A stretch of 64,000 bases of DNA from Diospyros lotus (Eukaryota > Streptophyta > Magnoliopsida > Ericales > Ebenaceae). The translations under genes were made by a program, and so were the position numbers. The notes beneath the pieces are model-generated. The model searched no databases and was not told the origin of the DNA. It worked only from the letters and a program-made list of their open reading frames with translations. Positions 36,533 through 44,751 of this stretch are shown here, in pieces; position 1 is the stretch's first letter, and every line of letters begins with the position of its first letter. Location of the stretch: the NCBI RefSeq assembly GCF_014633365.1, contig NC_068339.1:2113001-2177000 (forward strand), read 5' to 3'.

Positions 36533-36610
36533 ATGCAGCAGAAAGGCTCAGCCCACAACCGCAGATCAAGGACCTTCTCCAGATCTCGCGTAGCCGTCGA
36601 GGGTTCTTAA
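36533..36610 (+). CDS. uORF copy 1 in pseudogene leader (25 aa)
   Basis: ATG 36533 to TAA 36608-36610, 25 codons, beginning MQQKGSAHNRRSRTFSRSR, identical at the protein level to copies 1 and 2 at the intact gene. It belongs to the conserved uORF class of plant phosphoethanolamine N-methyltransferase leaders. The downstream coding sequence is dead, so any role is doubtful. Confidence 0.7.
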   Translation: MQQKGSAHNRRSRTFSRSRVAVEGS

Positions 36611-36652
36611 ATCCTCCCCCGCCCCCCGGAGAGATATACGGGCGGTGGCTTG

Positions 36653-36730
36653 ATGCAACAGAAAGGCTTAGCCCACAACCGCAAATCAAGGACCGTCTCC
36701 AGATCTCGCGTCGCCGTCGAGGGTTCTTAA
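36653..36730 (+). CDS. uORF copy 2 in pseudogene leader (25 aa, diverged)
   Basis: ATG 36653 to TAA 36728-36730. Same length as copy 1 with four visible differences: it reads MQQKGLAHNRKSRTVSRSR, with S6L, R11K and F15V, plus silent changes. The repeat unit is the uORF plus the preceding GGAGAGATATACGGGCGG and a following C-rich tract. Confidence 0.65.
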   Translation: MQQKGLAHNRKSRTVSRSRVAVEGS

Positions 36731-37460
36731 ATCCCCCCCCCCCCCCCCAATTTCTCCTCTCATTTTTTTTCCGATCTCATCAAAACCCATTTGCTCTCTC
36801 GATATCTATCCAAGCGTTCAACAAAGGTCAGATTTCCGCCTCTTTTCTCTCTGGCTATTCGTTTGAAGTACTCTCTCTCTCCGTCTTTCTCATTTATGAT
36901 CTTATTGTTTTTGATCTGGATTTCCATTGATTTGGTTGGCTTCTTGTTTGATGAATACAGGGCGTACTTATTTTATCTTTAAAATTATCCTCTATGAAGA
37001 TCTACACCTTAGGTAGATCTTTGTTAGATTAAAAATGGTCAAAGTAGGTTTCTTAAAGTTAAAATAAGTTTAGTAGAAAGTGTATTTGCCAAACCTTAGG
37101 CTGGTTTTTATAATTATTCCAAAATTTTATCCCGGAATAACCCTTTGTAGTTCGAGTGCTTTGCCTTAACCAAAACTGATTGTGGTCTTTGTAATTGTTT
37201 TGAGGTCTCTTCCACTGATTTCCAATAACCCTTTTCTTGTCATATTTCAGTTATCTAAGGGTTGTATTTTGGGGTTTATTATTAATATTATATCCATATA
37301 TAGTATTTTGATATATCTATATTTTCATTTATACACTTTGATGAGATAGTATAAATGACAAGGAAATGCAATCAGCAAAGAAGTGCCAAGCAACAACCCT
37401 TTTGCTTGCAAGTCTGGTTCATATCAATTTTCACCAATAATTCTTTGCCACTTTTACTTA

Positions 37461-38873
37461 GTTTTTATAATTTAATAACAGATTTTCCGAACTCCATGGT
37501 TCGGAAAATCCGTAGTTCCCCGAACTCCAGGGTTCGGGAACATATCTTTTATTTTTTTATATTTTATATTTTATATAATTGTATTAACATATTTTTTATA
37601 TAACATATTTTATATTAACATTATATTAACATATTTTTTTATATTTAATTTTTTATTTAAATATTGGATTCGAATAATTTATTTTTTTAAAAAACAAATA
37701 TATAATTTTTTGCTTAATTTTTTTTTTATCTAACTATGATTTCTCGAATACGTGGGTTCAGGAAAATCCATAATTTCCCGAACTCATGGGTTCGGCGAAC
37801 ACATCTTTTATTTTTTTATATTTTATATTTTATGAAATTATATTAACATATTTTTTTAATATAATATATTTTATATTAACATATTTTTGTATACTTAATT
37901 TTTTTATATAAGTATTGGACTTGAATAATTTATTTTTTTAAAAAAATAAATACATATTTTTTCTTAAATTTTATTTAATATCATGTTGCCGAACTCCAAA
38001 GTTCGGTAAACACCATGTCTCCCGAACTCCAGGGTTCGAGGAATTTGAAATTTCCCGAACTCCAGCATTCGGGGAAGGCTAGCGTTCCCGAATGCCAGGT
38101 AGTCATTCACAAACATTCATCTATTTAATATCTTCAAATCTCAACAATTTGGATTCACAAATACAAGCTTCACAATACACAAAAATAGATGAAAATAAAT
38201 AATCACACACTATATATATATATACAAAGACACACATACATATATATACGCGCACAGACACACAAACATATATTTATATATACTTACACATACATATAGA
38301 GATATATATATAGGAAGGAAGCTCGGCGGCCATGGCTGTCGAGCTTCATCAATCACGCCCAGAATCCCATATATATATATATATATATATAAACACACAC
38401 ATACATATATATACACGCACACACATACACACAAATATATATATGCACACATACATATAGATATATATATAGAGAGAGGAAGGAAGCTCGGCGGAGTTCG
38501 GGGAGCTTCTCCCCAAACTCCAAGGTTCGAGGGAGTGATTGATGAAGCTCGACGGCCATGGCCACCGAGCTTCCTTCCTATATATATATATATATTTGTT
38601 GTGTTAATGTATATATGTATATATATGTGTGTGTATTTTTTATTGTATTGATATTTTTTTTATTGTATTATATACATTAGATATGATAGTTTTTTGTTAT
38701 ATTGTCTTCAGTTTGGAAGAGATAGATGACGGTTTTGAAAGGAATGGGTGGCGGGTAATTGATTGAGGAAGAAAGTGAATGTAAGGGTAAAAATGAGTTT
38801 TTAAAATAGGGTATTTTAGGTATATTAAAATATAGCTACGAAGAGTAAAACTCTCGCTGTGAATAAAATTTCC
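37461..38873. mobile_element. Unclassified insertion with CCGAACTCC/GGTTCGG palindromes
   Basis: Defined by comparison with 49251-49299 of the intact gene, which it replaces. It holds about eight short inverted-repeat units of the form CCGAACTCCAGGGTTCGGG in degenerate copies (37487-38096), TA/CA microsatellites (38210-38460, 38578-38630), and a partly inverted repeat pair (38310-38365 and 38478-38575) containing GGAAGCTCGGCGG and its complement. The right end, read inward, starts GGGAAATTTTATTCACAGCG, which could be a Mutator-like terminus. No matching left terminus and no ORF of interest. Confidence 0.5.
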
Positions 38874-39024
38874 CAAAAGATAATCACTTGTTACTAATGT
38901 ATGTATTGTACTTTATCATAATGAATTTGGACTTTGCAGAGACAACAAAAGAATTTGTTAAGAGGCTGGATCTTAAGCCTGGCCAGAACGTCCTGGATGT
39001 AGGCTGTGGTATCGGTGGAGGTGA

Positions 39025-39142
39025 CTTTTACATGTCTGAGAACTTTGATGTTCACGTTGTTGTAACAACATGAACATCAAAGTTCTCAGCCATGTAAAAA
39101 GACCACAATCAGTTTTGGTTAAGGTAAAGCACTCGAACTACT
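39025..39142. repeat. Inverted exon-8 fragment forming a hairpin
   Basis: Exon-8 sequence on + (GAGAACTTTGATGTTCACG) is followed at once by its reverse complement (AACATCAAAGTTCTCAGCC, 39065-39098). Next comes the reverse complement of the pseudogene's own deletion junction (CAATCAGTTTTGGTTAAGG and ACTCGAACTAC, to 39142). The second arm therefore derives from another copy of the rearranged pseudogene. The arms of about 35-40 bases are nearly perfect. Confidence 0.85.
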
Positions 39143-39167
39143 ACTTAATGAGATTTAAGACTAACAA

Positions 39168-39581
39168 AAAAGACATGCAAGTATGGCATGCTTGAGGTAT
39201 AATTTGGCCCACATGAACATATATAACTTGAATGGTTGCCCACCTTGCTTAAATGAGATATTCAAGGTTAAAAAGAGTTACGGGTGATCAAATTCTAGTT
39301 TGCTTCATGACTAAGAGATCTCATTTTGGCTCTTAATTTTAAAATTAACCATAATTAATTTTTTGCCTGAACCAATCCATTAGTCTCCATTGAAGACTAA
39401 GAATCAATTATGTTTATTAAATATTGATAATAAGTAAAGAAAAAAATAATAAATAACATATAAAATACTATATATACATAATACATATGATATTTTTTAA
39501 AAATTTTATATTGAAAAATAAAAGAGTATCAACCAGTTCCTTTTATGATCTAAAATCTTTGCAAATTTTGATTCTGGTCTG

Positions 39582-39612
<31 letters not shown>

Positions 39613-39620
39613 ATCAGTTC
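39168..39620 (+). repeat. Dispersed repeat, copy 2
   Basis: Second copy of the repeat at 6905-7370, same orientation, with the same order of blocks and a longer TA run at 39583-39611. It abuts the hairpin at the end of the pseudogene. Confidence 0.8.
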
Positions 39621-39629
39621 AATCATGGG

Positions 39630-40405
39630 ATGTGATACCTAACAAGTCTAAGGCAATGATGGTAAAATCGAGTAAATATAAAACTATCATAGGGTTCGAC
39701 CTGAAATTGATAAATTTAAAGGTCTAAATCCATTTATCGGAAGCTCGATAAGAAAATGGCTCAAATAAGTTTATCTTATTTTTTGAGAAAAGCGAGCTTG
39801 GCCCAATTGCTCAAAACAAAAACCAAGCCCAACCCATTTTGCTAGCTGCCCTATCGCTCATCTCTATTAGTCCATTACTCACCTGATCTGATCTAGCCTT
39901 TTGAAAAGTGGCTGGAGTCTTGATCGTTACCATTCAAATCCAGGTTTGTTTTCTTCTCCTTTTTTCTCACCCTTATCTCTTCTCTTCTAGATACCTAGGA
40001 AGCCTCATCTTTGTGAGATACTTTGATGGTTATCTACATATAATCGGGTTTTGGGGGGTGATTTTTTGAACGAGTGAGAGAAAAGAGAGATAGCGAGTAA
40101 GAGAGTGACTGAAGAGGAGATATCAAGTGTTGTTTGTATTCATTCTTGAGTTGGGGTATATTCTTTCGATTTGGGTTTGATCTAAGGTTTGGTTTTGGGT
40201 TTTCCTTGGAACTGATTCTTAGTTCACCTTAGTGGGTTTTGGACCGATCAATCTGAGTCTTGAAACCTCACCTTCAACTCCTCCATCGCCAGCGACAACA
40301 GGGAGTTCTTTTGGTTTCTCATTTGGTTTTTAACTTACTGTTTTTCACATTTTTCTTTTAATCTGATCTGTGGGTTTATGGATTTTGCGAGGAACTTTCT
40401 TTACA
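39630..40405 (+). mobile_element. Copia-type LTR (probable) ending before a tRNA-Met primer site
   Basis: The right boundary is the TTTACA at 40400-40405, placed just before the primer-binding site. The left boundary is only a guess (TGTGATACC near 39638). It contains leader-like C/T-rich sequence around 39950. Confidence 0.5.
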
Positions 40406-40408
40406 TAT

Positions 40409-40422
40409 TGGTATCAGAGCCA
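40409..40422 (+). other. Retrotransposon primer-binding site (initiator tRNA-Met)
   Basis: TGGTATCAGAGCCA is the standard complement of the 3' end of plant initiator tRNA-Met and is used by Copia elements. An ATG follows at 40429 but no intact gag follows it. Confidence 0.9.
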
Positions 40423-41169
40423 CGTTAATGGCTTCGTGGGTGCAAGAAATCAAAGTTTTATTGGCTGATTTCAGATCTGGGAGGTTTTGTAAAACCCCAA
40501 CCCAGATTCGAAGATTGGCTTACATCTCTCTGCTTCGGTCATATTGGGGCGTGTGAGACCCTTCATTGGTTTCCCGACGTTGAGGCGCACCTGTGGGTGT
40601 AACGCATGAGGCTTGAACCTCCAGTGGCCAGCGGTGCGTGGTTGCTCCGATGTCAGCACGTGGCAGCTCCAGCGACAATATGTGGGACTTCGGCAACTCC
40701 GAACAACGTGCTTAGTTCAGCGAGTCTGTCATTCTTATGTGGTTTGACTTCCCCATCTCTCTTTCATTTACGGACTATAAAATCAGTCCGGTCGGTGAGA
40801 AATTTTCTAACCCTAATTTAAATTCTAGCAACTAACAAGCCATCGTGTGGGGGTGGTTATTAGGATTGGGGATTACACTGTGGTTGTAACCATTGCATGT
40901 TGCTATAACTAGGGTTAATTGTGATTATTTGTCTTCATTAACTATGTTCTTTGTTCTCTGTGTGACTAAGTGACAGTTTTATTTGTTGATTTCCTGTTTG
41001 TTTAGTTGCTATTAAAATTGCACCTTGAATCCATGTCTGCATTAGTCCTTTTCCTTAGCCTAAAAATTAGTTTTTGTTAGCATCTAGAAGGTCAAGAAGT
41101 AGTGTGTATTTGCACTCTAGTAAAACTTATTTAAATTTGTTTCTTGTTGCAACTTGTGTGCTTTGTGCA

Positions 41170-41740
41170 TCTTATGGCTACACATCACTTTGAGTTAGGT
41201 GTGTTTAATGAAAAATGTGATTTTGCAATTTGACAATAAAAAATGAAAGGAATATTGGTTTAACAAAAGGTTTCAAAAGCTATTGATAAATCTTTTGATA
41301 AATCTGTCATTAATGAAAAAAAGTAAGAAAGTGATGAACTTGCATATACTTCTGTTATCTTGCATTTGTCTGACTCAATTTTACGCAAAATTGGTAAACA
41401 TGATGCTATTCAAGAATTTTGAAAAAATTAGAGAAAGTCTATTTAACTCAGTACACTCCTAATAAACTCTTCTTATTTGAAAGTTTCTTTAATTTTAAAA
41501 TTGACTCCTCAAAAGATATAGATGACAATCTTGATATTTTTAATAAAATTGTTCAAGATATCATTAATTGTGGTGAAAAAATTATAGAATAATATAAACT
41601 TAATCATCAAAAAAAATATACTAGAGATTGAGTCTTGCCTTTGCAAATCAAGTAAATCTTGAACAAGCTCGAGATTAATAATACATGCATTCAAATGAAG
41701 GGTCATATGTTATAGCTTGTGTAAAATAAATTTAAATAAA
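41170..41740 (+). pseudogene. Broken Copia gag fragment
   Basis: Reading + with frameshifts gives EKVYLTQYTPNKLFLFESFF, then FKIDSSKDIDDNLDIFNKIV and QDIINCGEKIIE, matching the plan of Copia gag (UBN2-type) proteins. Stops and indels disrupt the frame. It probably belongs to the element whose primer site is at 40409. Confidence 0.7.
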
Positions 41741-41744
41741 TGTC

Positions 41745-42285
41745 TATTAGATGACTTCTGATAGTTTTGTTTACTTTTTAAATATTTTAGATAAATTTTT
41801 GTCCGAATTGAGTGATAATAAATAGATAGATACATTAGGTTCGATATTCACCAATTACTTTCTTATACAAATGTATAAAATTTAAATAGAGAGTATCGGT
41901 AAAAATATTAAATAATTTTATATAATTAAATAATTAAAAAGTCACGTGAAGCCATTAGGTGGCACATTTTAAATTATTAGTCAATAAAGGTAAAATAATA
42001 ATAATAAAAAAAACAAAGTTTTATGCAAAAGACAAAAGGGGTGCCCGAATAATAATGGAGGAAGAGCGACGTACGTGTTTCGTTCAGCTGCATCCGGGCA
42101 TAGCGACAACCTGAGATTCGTAATGACGTGGCGGGGACCCATTGTGCAGATTCGGTGGATCACACAATGAGCTGATTCGCCCGTTTCCCAGATCCAATTG
42201 ATCTTGTCTCCTCGTTGGCCCTTCGCCACATGCACTGATTGAACAAGCCGGTCGATATTTTATTACTGGCCGAATGCCATTGGAT
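41745..42285. other. Intergenic, no gene seen
   Basis: AT-rich up to 42000, then a GC-richer patch (42030-42270) with short open frames of no recognisable product. Confidence 0.5.
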
Positions 42286-42289
42286 TCAA

Positions 42290-42680
42290 TTTTTTTTAGC
42301 CCTTCATTATTTTAATTATATTTTTAAATTAATTTTATATCTATATTTTATTTTTTTCATATGATAATTTAAATTTTTTATTATTTTAATTACATCTAAG
42401 TATCTAAATTTTTGAATTAATTTAACTTATATAATTTAATATATAAAAAAATTTAATTTATCTTATTTTTTTATTTTTTATGTATCAAAATATATGAATT
42501 AATTTGAATCAAAAATATAGATATAGGGTATAATTAAAATAATAAAAAATTTATATTACCATATAAAAAGAATATCAAAATATAGAAATGAACTTGATTT
42601 GAAAATACAGATTCAATAATATAATTAAAATATTTAAATATTTAAATAATTATAAAAAAATGAAAATATGAATTTAATCT
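42290..42680. repeat. Fold-back element, copy C
   Basis: Left arm with ATTTTAATTACATCTAAG and AATTAATTTAACTTATA, right arm with the approximate complements, turning near 42450. Same family as 21050 and 22090. Confidence 0.5.
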
Positions 42681-42879
42681 TTTATTAATTTATTAAATAG
42701 TAACCAAACTTGGTCCCTTCGCCACCCCAGTGGCCGCCTTTTCTTGCTATTCTCCCAATCATGGCCATGAATCACCAAAGCCTTAGCCTTGGGATTTTTA
42801 TTAAAATATTTTCATAGTTGATAACAATGTTTTGGATTATTTTTAATTAAATTATTTTTTAATATTTGAATGGTTCATG

Positions 42880-44250
42880 TATCAAGGTGATAGTTTAATT
42901 AGTTCAAGAGTGTTATTTGTTCAAGACAATTGTTAAATGGATTTTCGGATGAGTTACTCTTATTCTTTTAAATCTGTCATTATTCAAATTTAAGGGGATA
43001 AAAAAGTTTATGATGCATGAAAACGTTTTGGAGCTATCGTTTTGATATTTTCAAAACATCAAAAAACACTTTCGAGGTGTTTTTGTAATTTTAAAAATGG
43101 TTCAAGATAATTTGTAATATTAGAAAAATATTAAAAAATACAATTCCGTCCACAAAGAAATTAGAGATGTAAATGCGTTTCCATAATTTGTTTTTTAGAT
43201 TTTGTTTGAATGCATTATGTAATTTATGTTTATTTTTATACTAAATAACTATTTTTTATAATTTTTTAAATTAAAACTTATAGTTACAAAAAGGTACTTA
43301 TATTTTTTATTTACTTGTTTCTTGCATTTATGTTTTCTACTTTTTAAAAAAAATGTCATTTTCTCGATTTTGTTTTGGATCCTATTTATTTTTCATTTAT
43401 ATTACTATGCAACCTAGGAAGAGGCTGACATTGTCATTCACGTCTTGGAAAATTTAATTAATCATTTAGATATTTTTGTATGATAGATTGAATTATAGAA
43501 CTTTATCCAATCATGTAAACTACTTTTCAAAAATCGACATAGAATTGATTCGCATTATGACGTAGAGTATTATTATTAAATTAAAATACAACATATTTTG
43601 TGACAAATCACCAAAATTGTCATAGGCTATCGACTATAGTTCAAGTATTTTAGTAATGGAATTGAAAGTTTTATTCAAAATTAATAATATTTATTATTAT
43701 GTATTAATAATAAATGTAAATGTAAAATAAACACATTAAGGTAGTGTAGATAATTCATTATATATGTTTGAGAGTTTAGGTTACCATAAGATTGTGAAAT
43801 TAAATTTATTTTTGAGTAACTTTTGGTAATCTATATTTATTAAAGAGATCAATGTCTAGAATTTATCCCATGACTCACTTGTTCGTCTACTCAAGTAAAG
43901 AGCGTGTCGACCCATGGATTGTATAGAGATAAAATAATCTTTGTTGAAGGTTATATATTGATTGGGATTCTCGAGTTTTTCACACTAAAAAATTAATAAT
44001 AAATGTAAATTTTGTAAATATATTTTTATTATTATTTTGTAGTCATAAAAATATTTATAGATTTAGTATTACTAGTTACTAGTTCAGATGCTAACAATTT
44101 ATTGTTAAGGTGGTGTCCCGAAAAGGTAAAATAGTTTGCAGGAGGCGTGCTCGTTTGATTTGCAGCGAATCCCAGCCGTCCGTCCTGGCGCGCGGCATCT
44201 GAGCCGCTTCCGAATCCGCGTCCGAACTCTATAAATACAAGCGATTCAGG
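42880..44250 (+). repeat. Upstream duplicated block, copy 2 (intact locus)
   Basis: The counterpart of 34795-36057. It retains the GC-rich promoter stretch (about 44150-44220) and a normal TATA box that the other copy has lost. Confidence 0.85.
44230..44237 (+). promoter_or_regulatory. TATA box of methyltransferase gene
   Basis: TATAAATA follows a GC-rich block and precedes the conserved leader (ACCACGAAGCAGCCAGGGAG) by about 30 bases, so transcription should start near 44262. The pseudogene copy has TACAAATA here. Confidence 0.7.
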
Positions 44251-44328
44251 CGCCTAAACCACGAAGCAGCCAGGGAGAGGTAGCGCCACCACACCCCAAG
44301 CCAGGAGAGATATACGGGCGGTGGCTTG

Positions 44329-44406
44329 ATGCAGCAGAAAGGCTCAGCCCACAACCGCAGATCAAGGACCTTCTCCAGATCTCGCGTAGCCGTCGAGGGT
44401 TCTTAA
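44329..44406 (+). CDS. uORF copy 1, phosphocholine-type uORF (25 aa)
   Basis: ATG 44329 to TAA 44404-44406, 25 codons, MQQKGSAHNRRSRTFSRSR followed by VAVEGS. Leaders of plant phosphoethanolamine N-methyltransferase genes carry a conserved uORF of this length (uORF30 in Arabidopsis NMT1/XIPOTL1). Established work shows it represses translation of the main frame when phosphocholine is high. Length, position and the Ser/Arg-rich character fit. The peptide itself was recognised by context, not by alignment. Confidence 0.8.
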   Translation: MQQKGSAHNRRSRTFSRSRVAVEGS

Positions 44407-44434
44407 ATCCTCCCCCCCCGGAGAGATATACGGG

Positions 44435-44512
44435 ATGCAGCAGAAAGGCTCAGCCCACAACCGCAGATCAAGGACCTTCTCCAGATCTCGCGTAGCCGTC
44501 GAGGGTTCTTAA
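44435..44512 (+). CDS. uORF copy 2 (25 aa)
   Basis: ATG 44435 to TAA 44510-44512. The nucleotide sequence of the coding part is the same as copy 1. The unit has lost the GCGGTGGCTTG in front of its ATG, so the start codon directly follows ATATACGGG. It is separated from copy 1 by 28 bases including a C run. Confidence 0.75.
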   Translation: MQQKGSAHNRRSRTFSRSRVAVEGS

Positions 44513-44561
44513 CTCCTCCTCCCCCCCCCCCCCCCGGGAGAGATATACGGGCGGTGGCTTG

Positions 44562-44751
44562 ATGCAGCAGAAAGGTTCAGCCCACAACCGCAGATCAAGG
44601 ACCTTCTCCAGATCTCGCGTAGCCGTCGAGGGTCTTAAATCCCCCCCCCCCCCCCCCCCCCCCAATTCTCCTCTCATTTTTTTTTCCGATCTGATCAAAA
44701 CCCATTTGCTCTCTCGATATCTATCCAACCGTTCAACAATGGCGGCCAAAG
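44562..44751 (+). other. uORF copy 3, frameshifted and open into the main start codon
   Basis: ATG 44562 begins the same peptide (MQQKGSAHNRRSRTFSRSR). One T is missing in its last codons (GAGGGTCTTAAA instead of GAGGGTTCTTAAA), which removes the stop. The frame then crosses a run of 23 C (44641-44663) and reaches the main ATG at 44739 in frame, adding 59 residues in front. In the listed sequence this is open, but homopolymer length errors or variation would close it. Confidence 0.6.

Larger units (their letters stand above)
36459..39061 (+). pseudogene. Rearranged phosphoethanolamine N-methyltransferase pseudogene
   Basis: A broken duplicate of the gene at 44739-50787. Its 5' leader is kept, with two 25-codon uORFs. 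The start codon is gone: CAACAAAGGTCAG stands where the intact gene has CAACAATGGCGGCCAAAGGTCAG-like sequence (a 9-base loss). Exon 2 is deleted between GAA repeats at 36867. Exons 3 to 7 are deleted at about 37140, where intron 2 jumps into intron 7. A 1.4-kb insertion (37461-38873) replaces about 50 bases of intron 7. Exon 8 survives only from 38940 to 39060 ([20 protein letters not shown], with K to N in the GQKVLD motif). No functional enzyme can be made. Confidence 0.92.

Noticed and set aside
38210..38565. Tyr/Ile/Cys-rich open frames on -
   Set aside because: Translation of TA/CA/CG microsatellites inside an insertion.
44468..44749. Gly-rich 93-codon open frame on -
   Set aside because: Antisense of the uORF array and the C homopolymer.
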